Below, piece after piece: positions 13,370 through 24,400 of a DNA stretch of 64,000 bases. Made by a program: the position numbers and the translations under genes. A model generated the notes under the pieces. It worked only from the letters and a program-made list of their open reading frames with translations. It was not told the DNA's origin and made no database searches. The DNA is from Pempheris klunzingeri (taxonomy: Eukaryota; Chordata; Actinopteri; Acropomatiformes; Pempheridae), in contig NC_092031.1 in assembly GCF_042242105.1 (NCBI RefSeq), positions 18,258,662 through 18,322,661 of the forward strand, written 5' to 3'. How positions within the stretch are numbered: position 1 is the stretch's first letter; every line of letters begins with the position of its first letter.

Positions 13370-13960
13370 CCGTGACGCACAGCCCCGCGCGCCCCGCTGC
13401 GCTGGGGTCCCATCCTCAGCCCGGTGCCGTTCCTCCCCTCCCGCCCCTCAAACTCACCCGTCATGTTGATGTGCTGCTCACAGGAGAACCAGATGCCGGT
13501 GTGAAACTTCCTCATCACGTACTTATCCTCCCCGGTCTCCCAGATGTACTGCACCAGCCGCGTGTCGTTGATGTTGGAGCTGTTGAACCTGATGCAGAAC
13601 GACTGCTTGGTGGTGACCGGACCGGTGCAGAACGGCTTCACCACTTTCCGCGTCCCCTCGCACCAGTAGCTGGTGGTGAGAGCCGACACGGCCAGGAACA
13701 AAGCGAGGAAGTTCAGGGTGAGAGCCAGCGATGCTCTCCGCCGCCGGTCTATCCCCATCACGCCGACCGGAGGAGTGAGGATACCTAACTTAATCCCCGC
13801 CTTGTATGACACCGGATTCTGGAGACTTCTCCTCCTCAAATCCTCATAATCCGGTTATTCCCGTTAATATATCCGCGGCTAATTATCGTGGCGCGTCTGG
13901 CCCCTTCAGCGCGCGTCTCACATCTGCTCCTCCAGCGCAGCTGACTCCCTCATTTTGTAG
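13370..13960 (-). promoter_or_regulatory. CpG-rich promoter region of the GSG1-like gene
   Basis: CpG dinucleotides are dense from about 13370 to 13930 (for example acagccccgcgcgccccgct and atccgcggctaattatcgtg), unlike the CpG-poor DNA around it. The region covers exon 1 and the sequence upstream on the minus strand. A weak TATA-like element, gatatattaac, lies on minus at about 13863-13873, roughly 105-115 nt upstream of the start codon. CpG-rich start regions are usual for neuronal membrane genes. The transcription start cannot be set from sequence alone. Confidence 0.65.
13458..13758 (-). CDS. gsg1l2: GSG1-like protein, exon 1 (TM1 and first extracellular loop)
   Basis: Exon 1 encodes 100 residues plus one base. 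The start chosen is MGIDRRRRAS at 13758 because its context is strong (G at -3, G at +4) and it sits right before the basic stretch and first membrane segment (about residues 10-30, LALTLNFLALFLAV...). An in-frame ATG at 13839 would add 27 residues with no family resemblance. The loop has the claudin-type W-x-C pattern (SYWCEG), further cysteines at 44, 55 and 93, the family block IWETGEDKY-x-x-RKFHTGIW, and sequons at N59, N64 and N98. The donor is atgacgg|gtgagt, phase 1. GSG1L members modulate AMPA receptor gating and trafficking at the plasma membrane. Assignment to GSG1L2 rather than GSG1L is a judgement from TSYWCEGTRKVVKPFC and from divergence; the family call is firm. Confidence 0.9.
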
Positions 13961-16300
13961 GCTGCCCCCCCCCCCTCCCCAACGCCACCCGCCTCTTCTC
14001 AGCCTCTTGTCACTGAGGTGATGAGCAGCGGGGCCCCCGCACTGCTCTGATGGTTCCTCGTGGAATTTCTCTCATTAGAAATCTTCACCAAACACATTCA
14101 ATATTCTAAGTTATTGCTTTTCTTTAACCACCTCCTGTCAATGGTCATTTCCGTTGTTTTTATTGCAACTGCTCTTGTTTCAGTAATGTTCTGGCCTCGT
14201 GCGTTGAGACGAAGTCGAATGATGAGTCAAAACTATGAATAATTCTTATTTGGAAGAAGAAAAAAAAACGGAAACGGAGAGGTGGCACTTTTCTTTGACA
14301 GCCAATAAAAGTGCTTTGTTCCAGCTGATATATACCTTTAATTAGTCATTGCAAAGAGAAGCGTGTGTAATAAAAAAAAAAATCATTCAGCCCTCTTTGG
14401 ACTTTGCAAAGAGCCAATCCAGCGATTTAGTGCACTCCTTTAAAGCAGAGGGGACTCAAGAGAGACAGTTCACAAAAAGAATGGTCTAATTTTAATGCAG
14501 CAACAGCTAAGATATGCTGACTTCAAGACAAGCTCCAAAAACACTACACTTCCCATAATGCAGCCAGGACCATCTATTCATTAGCCACTGCCTCCTGGGA
14601 GAAAGTCCTTCCCCTTCCAATGGGCCCCATGGGACATTATGTAGGAAAAAATGTGAATGTGAACCTGCAGTGAAATGTGAACGGTTCCATAAATCACACA
14701 CACGATGTTTATTAAAGTAAAATACTTTTGCATGTCAGGAAAGTTGCAGTTTGTCATAAGAGAATAAAATAACATTTATTCTAGTATGAAACGGCTCAGT
14801 GAACTACATCCTGTCATCTCCAACAATATACATCACCTGCGAGCTGGCCGGCTGCCTTAGCTCTGTTTAACGCACAATTCTCCTGAGCCCGGACCGAGAT
14901 GACCTCGATGACATCACTATGACATCATCAGGGTTATTTTCTCAAATAGGACAAAGCAGCAACAGAAACTGACAACCGGTGTCATAAAACTGACTTTTAT
15001 GTTTTATTGTGGATTGAAGAAGCTGATCAGCGGAAACAAATCATTCAATTTGTATCGAATTGAAATTAACAAACGTTAAAAGCATTTGGATAGCTGATTG
15101 CTAATGCACAACCTCATTATGACAAACTCCAATTATTCCTTCAGGCACTGCATAAAAAAAGTTCAAATCAAGTACATTACATAGAAATGACAGTGGGAAG
15201 TGGTGTGCAGGGACAGGAAACAATCTTAATGGATAAAATGACCAAAAACAGTACTCACAATGTCAAAGATATAAAGGTGACTATATAAAAAACTGTAGAA
15301 ATTATGCAGCACAGTTTTTCTAAACGTGCTCTGTTGGACTTTGAGGACGAAATAAATGCTTGAGTAAAACTGCTAAGAAAAGGAGCTCTGTGATGATAAC
15401 CTCTATATCTTCCTCACAAATTATGTTTAATTAGTTTTTCCAAATGCGTTTTCAATCAAAAAGAAAAAGCCGCCTTGTTGAGAGGTACTGTTTTTTTTTC
15501 CCCCTGTGAAGGTAGAGCCAAGGTTATGTGGAACTGAAAGGCAGGGGAGGTCAGGATGGGTAGTGTGTATGTACAAAACGCTGGGCTTTGATACGTTGTG
15601 AGGTATAGCACCGCCATACTTTAGTGCCTAAACATAACCATAAAACCATCAATCACGCTTTGGTTGTATTGCATATTGAAAAAGTGGACATTGGCAGAAA
15701 AACAAATCCATTCAGTATGAACATTTGGCATGTTCTGATGATAATGGCATCAGAAAATGGAACGTTTCTCTCACAAGGTGTTTTTCTTTTGCATATGAGT
15801 CATCTATTAAAAAAAAAACAGTTTCCAGGAGACGGGGAGCTTATATATAAGCTATATAAGCTCCCCAGTATCTTTTTTTCAAATGTCTCTCCCCCAGTGA
15901 TTTTATTCATTTGGAATGTGAACAGTGGAGCAGTTGCAAAATATAGAAAATTTCCTGCATAAATACTCGCCGTTTTTTTGGGCATGACAGCAAAAGTTTA
16001 TCACTGCACCAACAGACCACCACCTCAGTGTAATTGCTACCACGGGAGTAGCTCGGCTGGTGTCAGGTTAGGGCGGCCAGCCTTCAATCAGGGGCCGAGG
16101 CAAAGAGAAATCTAGGAAGGTGGTGGGGGGGGACTGTTAAACGGACTCACTAATATTTAGTAAACCTTTTATCTTTATGCAAATACTCTGCTTATCTGGA
16201 GCTATATGAGTGTGTATATATATGTCTGAGGATATGCAGCACATCGCAATGTCAATCAGTAATTTCCTCTAACTGCATGCTGTAGATATGAATAAGGGAG
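13961..16300. other. Intergenic DNA upstream of the GSG1-like gene
   Basis: No gene was recognised. A C-run lies at 13967-13975. The stretch contains a repeat-like module near 14525-14935 (cttcccataatgcagcc ... catcatcagggttattt) that resembles text at 33790-33935, and a perfect palindrome at 15834-15866. The frames at 14060-14242 and 15624-15962 carry no family motif. Confidence 0.5.
15834..15866. repeat. Perfect inverted repeat, 14-bp arms
   Basis: Arms ggggagcttatata (15834-15847) and tatataagctcccc (15853-15866) are exact reverse complements around the 5-nt loop taagc. It is not flanked by a T-run and I know of no RNA family of this form. Possible readings are a cruciform-forming site or the end of a short foldback element. 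Confidence 0.9.
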
Positions 16301-16306
16301 AAAAAT

Positions 16307-16308
<2 letters not shown>

Positions 16309-16405
<97 letters not shown>

Positions 16406-16410
16406 GTGCG

Positions 16411-16447
<37 letters not shown>
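16309..16447 (+). repeat. (TG)n microsatellite
   Basis: This is a nearly pure TG tract of 139 bases with three CG interruptions near 16401-16420. A second TG run follows at 16464-16491. Together with the (CA)n tract at 16600-16670 it forms a potential long inverted repeat. TG tracts of this length can adopt Z-DNA and are common in fish genomes. Confidence 0.97.
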
Positions 16448-16448
<1 letters not shown>

Positions 16449-16599
16449 GGAGTGACATGGGAGGTGTGTGTGTGTGTGTGTGTGTGTGTGTTAGAAGGAG
16501 GCTGTCGAAGAATTGCAAACGTTTGTCCCCTGAGATTAAAAGTCATCATTCTTTTCTCGTGCCCTCCCCCTTCTTCTGACCTACACCACCCCATTACAC

Positions 16600-16610
16600 A
16601 CCCACACCCA

Positions 16611-16670
<60 letters not shown>
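16600..16670 (+). repeat. (CA)n microsatellite
   Basis: The tract starts with cacccacaccc units and becomes pure CA from about 16615 to 16670. It is the reverse complement of the TG tract that starts 291 bases upstream. Confidence 0.97.
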
Positions 16671-16674
<4 letters not shown>

Positions 16675-19600
16675 GTATCAGTGCAGCCGTTTCACGCTGC
16701 TGCACCCCTAGAAGCGATACAATGCAGTCGTTCAATTTCAACCCCCTTCACATACTTCCCAGCGTCAAAGTAGAATCATAATTAATATCAGTGATGTATG
16801 CACACTGCCTCTGCTGCCCATCGCATCCAACATATCTCCATTGGCTGTGTGTGTGTGTGTGTGTTACTCCCGTAGGACACCAGAGATAATCAATAGCGGA
16901 CTACAGTGTCCTCAGTGCATGGATGTGACACACACGCTGCTTGATCCTGCATCCTCAGGCCTGTTATTCTGATTCCAGACTTCAGGTTGACCTCTGCTGT
17001 TACTGTAGAGAGGTTGGGGGGGTGGGGTGGGGTGGGGGGGTTTGCTCTGACTGGAATATCTCGCTTGACTCCTTCTCTGCCCGAAAGCCAAAGAAAAAAG
17101 ACTCCAAGGACAGCTGGCAAGATAGATTCTTGTCACACGTGATGACCTTGTGGGGGCCCGGGCGAGCAGCCGAGGCAGGGAGATAAATATTGGAGATATT
17201 TCATCAGGGGGGCTGGTTGGGACGGTCGGCTCAGGTGATGGACTGTCATAGGAAAGGGTGCTGCTTGTGGGTGAGGTCAAAGCATGCTCAATGGGGAAGT
17301 TATCAGTTATCCGTTTTGGATGTCATCAGCATTTATTCACACGTGTGATTTATTCAAATATATTTACATTCTTATCTTCGTCACAGGAGGATGACATGGG
17401 AACGACAGTATGAGTCCTTTACGTTAATGTCCCAAACACCACATGACCTATGTTTACGTTCACGGGACAGCATCCTCCAGTGGCTGTGTTTTAGAGTTCA
17501 TGTCCACAGAGGTTTATGGGTCAACCAAACATCAACTTCTGCAGGAATCCTTTCCATTATGTCATCAGAGGCTCTGAGTAACAACGTGAGTCTGTTGGTG
17601 GCGAAAACAAGTTCTTTTTAATCGACGTATTTTCACAGGTGCGGTTGCCCCAGAGGACAAAAATTGAAACCATTGTAGCTCATTTGTGACTGTCGGCTGA
17701 GGCAAACTCCCTGTACCCACTGCTCATTTAAAACCCCAAATATGTATAAAAAAAAAAAAAAGTTACTCTTCAAGTAAATGCAATGTTTCATTTCCCAGGG
17801 CTTGTGTGACTGCCTGAAAACCAAAAACAGGGTCTGGTTTTTAGTAATATGTCACATAGAGCCCCACCAGCTGGAGGGGCACCGTGGAGGAGGAAGAAGT
17901 CTTTTGTGATGAGTTTCAGATGGCCGATCTACGTGTAAAAGTCTGACACTGATGTTGCATATTGCTCACTCAGCACTAAATATTCTCCCTGTATGTGCTG
18001 TGACTGTTTCTGCCAGTCTATAGAGGCAAAGATTATAAGCTACACATCACTAATCACACACCCATAGTCAATATGGTCCATTTACTGTAAATCATCTCTG
18101 CCACATGCACAGACGCCTCAGTAAAAGTCAAACAGTAAAACAGAATGGTGATGTGACCCAGGGCTTTATAAGAGCCTGGAGACCTTTAGAATGCCCCCTT
18201 CACAGCTGGACTTAACACAAGTTGACCGGATGCAAAACCTTTGTGCTAGAAGCTGAAATTTTGGATAACTGATCGCCTGGAAGAACTTCTGCTGGAAAAC
18301 GATTTGCTGGAAAACTCTTGCGGAGGAAATCTGAGAAGAAAACTTTGCTGTTAAAGTGACCTGCAGCTGGGAAATTGGCTTTTAATTGGCCACCCGCGGA
18401 GCAGCACCGGCACACTAGCTGTGCCAGTTAGACATCATTATCATCATTAAACATCACAGATCACTTATTCATTCATTCGAGATCCTAAAAATCCTTTTTT
18501 CAGGACATAATACATTGAAATTCATGTAAATTGTTGAATTAAAGATAGACATTTAGTAGAAGTTCCATCAATTTGGATGGAAACAGGGTAAAATGAATAC
18601 GGGATGATAATATGCAGATAATATTATGGGTTGAAAAATGTAGACTAATGGATTAGTAATATGAAAACATGTTGTTTTAGTATGAGGGCATCACATTTTC
18701 CAAATTTGTCATCGGCTTTGGGGAAGAAATATGGCGACTGACTGGCTTTTTTTTAATAATGCCAACAAATCAGTTTTTCTTGTGCGCCATGGAGCATTTA
18801 GGAGCTTATGTCAGGACCTCAGGACGTGTATTCTTCTATGTGGATTGCCAAGTTTGTGTGAAGAACAAGTTTATAAGACGGCTGAAGTATCGTTTAGGAG
18901 ATTAAGTGACTTACAGGTGTCTGTTATTGGGCCCACAGCCTCAGCTGCTGACTTCAATTATCGCTCCTCTACTCGACATCTTCTCATTTATCATATCACA
19001 TGTTATTATGTCCTCGTTTTCATAATGTAGTGAAATGTAAGTCGGTGTCTGAGTTTGGAGGAAAAGGAGAGGAGAGTGGTTTGTCATACAGCCACCTCCA
19101 CGGCCCGGGATTTACAACTCAGACCGTCAGCAGTGTTCGATGACAGGCTCTGTGCGACGTTTTTGTGGATATTTTTCAACATGATTTAACCAAGGCACCC
19201 ATGGTTCAGTGTATGTGATGACGCATGCACTTTAGTGCTCGGCTCTCTGAGTGGCTCGAGACCAACTCAAACCAACTCCAGCGAATGAGGTGAAACCAGA
19301 TGGCAATTAGAAAGTTTCAGAATACTACACCTGGATTATCCTGCTGCATTATATGTACATGTACTCTTAGTACCCAAAGAACATTTCATCACTTCATTAC
19401 TTTAGTATTTCTATTCCTTTATTTAAGCGAGCTTTTGAATGCAGAAAGCTATGTAGGTGATGGAGAACAGATCTGAATCATTCTGCCATGACTGTTACTG
19501 AATCTGCTTATTGGATCGATGTCCCAGTAATTTACACAGTTTACTGTAAACCAGCAAGTGTTGAGAAATGGTGACATGTTAAAACACACGGTTTACTTGA

Positions 19601-19979
19601 GCCTGACAATGTGCATGAGGCACATCTAAGATTCTGTTTGACTGCTGCTGGGGATTAACAGTCCAGATATGTGCATGTACACAACCATGTTGTTTATTGA
19701 CTCAAAGTTTTACGTCAGATTTCCCATTTAAATGATAAACAAGTGTTACATGTTGGAGATTTTTTTCTTCCAGCTCTCAGCCCCAAGGATTGTTTTACTA
19801 TTTCTGATATAATAGACTGTTGATAACATGGATTGGAGGTGGACCAAGGCGTATATCTCATGTCCATTATGGGCCTCTATAGCCCATCTTATGGACATGG
19901 TGTGTTTTTGTACACAGTATATGAGGACTTGTATTGTGTATTTCTGGGACTTTAAGCCTAAAAAGTGCAGAATTTGACT
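16671..19979. other. Non-coding DNA, no gene recognised
   Basis: A short TG run lies at 16843-16864, and a G-quadruplex-type run at 17016-17040 (four or more G tracts separated by single T). No exon, RNA gene or clear transposon is seen. The open frame at 18731-19030 has no recognisable domain. Confidence 0.5.
17016..17040 (+). other. G-quadruplex motif
   Basis: The run ggggggg-t-gggg-t-gggg-t-ggggggg has four G tracts of at least four with single-base loops, which is a strong intramolecular G4 pattern. No promoter or gene is recognised beside it. Confidence 0.75.
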
Positions 19980-19982
19980 TTT

Positions 19983-20250
19983 GTCTTACTTTTTTTCTCC
20001 TCCTCCTTATGCTTCTTCTTATGCTCCTTCCACTTTCTTCTTATGCATCTTCTCACACTCCTCCTTCCTCTCCTCCCTGCGCTTCTCCTTGCACTTCTTC
20101 TCACACTTCGCCCTACGCTCCTCCACATGCTTTTCGTTACGCTCCTCCTTTTCCTTCTCCTTACATTCCTCCTTTTGCTTCGCCTCAAACTCTTCCTTGT
20201 GCTTCAGCTGTTCCTTCACCTCATGCAGCTTTTCATGCTGCTTCACTCCT
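19983..20250. repeat. Imperfect short-unit repeat with Lys/Glu coding character on minus
   Basis: The plus strand is a degenerate pyrimidine-rich repeat of 12-15-base units (ctcctcc..tt, with acg/atg/aca between). Read on minus it gives a 75-residue frame (20019-20246) rich in EERR-x-K-x-EKK runs, a likely charged helix. Read on plus it gives part of a 164-residue frame (19934-20428) that continues beyond the repeat into an acidic segment ending EEDLTNNDD. Coding-like repeat periodicity arises readily in GAA/GAG satellites, and there is no splice or family evidence for a gene. Confidence 0.6.
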
Positions 20251-20855
20251 CCCTGATGTGCAGGACGAGGATAAAGAGATGGATGCTGTTGGTGTAGATA
20301 ATGAAGATGGGCTTCAGTTGGCCGCGCAGCGCCTCACAGAGATAATGGAGAGCACGATGGTCATGGGAGAGTTTGATGGGTCCAATAGCAAAGGAGGAGA
20401 AGAAGACCTGACTAACAATGATGATTAAAACCCTCAATCTCCCTCAACTTCTGGCCTCAGCTTCCCCAGAAGGAGGAGCAGGGAAGAGAGCAACCAGGCT
20501 GCTGCAGTGACTCAAACTGCATTTTAGTCTGCAGGAATCACCAAAGCCACCTGGCAGGACGGCTGCCCTTTTTAGTGACCCGTTTTAATCCTGATGACTG
20601 GCCTTTGCGTCTGACGGGAGCAGTGATGCTAAGGATAGCCCTTAGTCAAAACAACCCCATGTAGCGTGACCCTTTAGTATTTTCTAAATATTTTGGCATG
20701 GTGGCTGGATAAACCTTTCTTCTGGCTGTACAGGCTACCTGGGGTATTACTCTCTGGTTGACCTGGCGTCAGAGACGGAACTTGGGGTGGCCCATGTGCC
20801 ATGCCCTTCCCAGAGAAGCTCACTGAAGAGGAGTGGCTGGCAACACGGCGGCTGT

Positions 20856-20893
<38 letters not shown>

Positions 20894-21265
20894 AAAGATA
20901 ATAGAGGACAAGCTGCAAAAACAAGAAGCACGCAATGATCTTTCTTCCTACGCAGAGTTAAGTGACATTTGTTTAAATAGAAGAAGGGCGGCTCCTACTG
21001 TGAGCACTAAATAAACTTCAGTCCATATGTTTATTTGGCTCTGTATTTCACCATATTGAATCTGAAATTAATAACTATGGACTATGGACTGAACGCTCTC
21101 AACTTAAATTTGTGGGTATTTTCAAATTTATCAACTGAACCATGTGATGATTACAGCCATTTGAATAGTTGCAAATTCCAGAGGACCGAAAGTTATTGGA
21201 CAAGTTCCCATAAACCTAAATAAAATGGTCATATTTAGTATTTAGTAGAACTACTAAGAGTAGTT
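20251..21265. other. Non-coding DNA with an (AG)n tract
   Basis: An (AG)n run lies at 20858-20892. Nothing else is recognised. The short frames across the AG run are compositional. Confidence 0.55.
20858..20892 (+). repeat. (AG)n microsatellite
   Basis: This is an uninterrupted AG tract of about 35 bases. Confidence 0.97.
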
Positions 21266-21269
21266 TGAA

Positions 21270-21445
21270 CCTGGGGTCTTCCTGTGTGGAGTTCTCATGT
21301 TCTCCCTGTGCTTGCATGGGTTTTCTCCGGGTACTCTGGCTTCCTCCCACAGCCCAAAGACATGCAGGTTAATTGGTGACTCTAAATTACCCATAGGTGT
21401 GAGTGTGTCGGCCCTATGATTGACTGCTGGGGTTGGCTCCAATTG
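21270..21445 (+). repeat. Teleost SINE-like repeat (copy 1)
   Basis: The order ctgtgtggagttctcatgtt, ctccgggtactctggcttcc, cccaaagacatgcaggttaa and ttggtgactctaaattaccc is a module I recognise as very widespread in fish genomes. The second copy, reversed and longer, is at 55836-56030, where the head with a Pol III B-box-like caggttcaattcc is also present. This copy is 5'-truncated. Confidence 0.7.
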
Positions 21446-24400
21446 TGTCTAACTGTATCTTCAAACAAATTCAAATTTTTTCACTGGCACTGGCATTAAG
21501 TTTTGAGTGCTACAGAAATTACACTCATAATTACAGACCTTGTTGCTTTTTCAATCCGTTATTGATAGTTTGCTTGCTAGGTCATAAAAGTTCCTCTCCC
21601 ATGCTTTCACATTTGAGCTCTTCAACAGCAAAGAAGCTAAGCTGTTTCCAACAGTGAGTGTAATGCTGGTTCTTCAGTGTCTCATTCTCTGAACACCACA
21701 GACAAATACAGTCCGCTTTGCATTACAAAAACTTTTGTTATTACTACGATACTATTATATCGGTTACATACTGAATTTAATGAATGAGCATCTAGATGCA
21801 GTGTTAATACTAACAGGGGATTGTGCTGTCTTATCACTCTACCTGTCTAGAATGTCTTTTCATTCATTCATTCATTCATTCATTCAACCTGCTTTCCTTG
21901 TCGACTGTACACGGTTCCGACTCAACCAGAATACAAACACCGTGCGCAGGTCTGTTCCCAACTCCAGAATGGGATGAACCAGAATCTTATAAGGCTCATT
22001 ATTCAAGGGAATTAAACCACATTTCAAAGATATAGTGATATGTTGTCAACACACACAGTATTCATGGGCTCCCATCCTATAACCATCTACAGTTGTTGAT
22101 CATTTGAGTCCTTTCTGTCTTTTCCATCCGTCCCATCCGAGGCGAACACAACATAAATCACTGGTGTTTAGGGTCAGCTGTTTAATGGAGTGTTCTGGTG
22201 ATACTTGTTAAATTGGAGATCTCACATGACCACGTCAGCTTTGTCTTCATGTGGTCATCAGTCACTGGTGCAGACTTTACTGCACACAGTAAGAAAGCAC
22301 ACCAGTGGAAGTCCATTATTTCCATGACAGGATGGAAATAAACAACCTGTCACATACTGATACTGATGCCGTAAATACTTTAAACTTTCATGGAATCATG
22401 AAAAATCCTCTTTAAACATTTGACTTGTTTTCAGCTAGCCGTGGCTCAGACCTTTACAGTCTAACCTCCACATGTTGACGCATTGTAATAAAGGAAGAAA
22501 AAAAAAAAGGCTGGGGGAGGGGAGTGGGGGCATAATGGAAATTATTATATAATCAGTGACATTACTTTTTGTTGAGGGTTAATTACATTTTTACAGACCA
22601 CCTATATTGCAGCGTCTTACTGGTTCATTTTAATGCTTGTCACGATTGAGGTGGATCGATTTAAATAATGGAGATAATAACAGAGAAAGCAATAATGTTT
22701 TATGGTCATGGGGAATGACAGTATTCTGGACACATTTCTCTTTAATTATCTAACAGGCACATTTGAATAAACACGCACATTTTATGTGGCTGTAAAACAC
22801 ATTGGTGTTCATTTAGCTAATTGAATTTCCCATTCATTATTCACGTATTTGTGTGCCGGGGTGTGATTCTCAAAACATATTTCCACTATAAATATAAAGG
22901 AGACTCTTGCGCTGTTTTCATTTGATTAAAAGTGCCTGACAGGCCTCACAGACGGTGAGATACGCCTTGACCTGTTGACGCAAGAGGAGAAATGGACAGG
23001 TGAGTTCCTTCCTTCCTTCCTTCCTTCCTTCCTTCCTTCCCTCCTTCTCTCCTCCCCCCCTCTCTCTGCAGTGCATCTCTGCCTTTGTTGATTCATGTGT
23101 GTGCTGAATGAGTCTGAGCTGTAACTCTATCAGACGGACTGTGACAGACGCTGCCAGCCGACTCATCCCTCTCACTCCTCAAATGCATGAATTTGCATAA
23201 TTACTCTCTCCCTATTGACACTAACATAAAGTACATATAAAAACACAAGGTATGCATATAGCATTGTATTTCTGACAGAACACTTGTGTGTGATGGGTTC
23301 TTAAATTGATGACGTTTAAGTTTGGGAAGGTTGCACACATTATTATCATAGTCCATGACAGTCTCGGCAAAAGTTGCTCCTTTCATTTATCTGCAGCGCT
23401 CTCAGTCCATATCTCTACTTCTCGGTCCGTCCCTGGAGGCTGCCCTCAGGACGACACATCACATATTAACTCATGCAGCTTGGCAACCAATGAAAATGAC
23501 AAATGACAACCTGCAACTGTGACAGTAGTTGGATGGGGTACACATCCATCCACCGCCTCAATCTCCACATCCTTACCTCTAGCCTCACTACATAAAAGAC
23601 TAATTCCTGCAATGTCAAAACTCACATAAATTGTGAAGTGTGCTCGCAGGGTGTCAGTTTTAATACCGTGGAAGCTGTGTTGCCCTCACAAAATGAAGAC
23701 AGGAATGGAAATAGTTACCACAAAATACATGAACTACTTTTACAATGTAATTAGCTTTTAATTTTCACTATGTGGGACAGCTGCACCGTCTCGACATTGC
23801 CAAGAATTCTGTGCACAGAGCTGAATATTGTGATTTAACAAGAAATGCATTCATAAAATGTATTCAAGATTCAGTACAAAAGAGTCACTGAATTGCATAA
23901 CATGGCTCATGAAGGTGTCCCAATGGTGGCGCCGATCTTCATATGCTATTATATTTATTCCATTATTCCACGTCTTAATTTTGTAGCAATAGATTTTTTT
24001 TGGAAATGCCTTCTGCGCTGTAAAAAAAAGTGACATTATTTTTGTGCAGATGCTTCATTTAATGTCAGAAAACCTACATTTTCCTGGAATGTGGCGGCTC
24101 CTACTGATGACGCTCACTTTTCCGTTTCCCACTTTGACCCGTGTGCTCCATCAACCTGCTCCCTCAATTATCTCCTCTGTGGACATACTGCTTCGCTCAC
24201 ACACACAAACCCACACGGAGCAGCACTCTGCGTCTGCTGTCTAGCTCATTGAAAAGGACACGGCTCATCACATCCAGTCCACCTTCGGCCCTCTGCCGTG
24301 TGTCATGTTGGTTGTCCACTGCCGCCGAGGTTTCCGTCTTATCATTGCTTCCCTCCGGACTCTCGTTATCTCATCTTCCCTGTGTTTCCCACCACTGATG

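Noticed and set aside
13339-13788. 149-codon plus-strand frame across exon 1
   Set aside because: It is the antisense shadow of GSG1-like exon 1, whose family match and splice donor are on the minus strand; CpG-rich DNA is often open on both strands.
16256-16781. Long Cys/Val and Thr/His repeat frames
   Set aside because: They are translations of TG and CA microsatellites, not proteins.
23006-23043. CRISPR-like or other direct-repeat array
   Set aside because: The direct repeats in this window are microsatellites or eukaryotic tandem units; no spacer-repeat pattern is present and the organism is a vertebrate.
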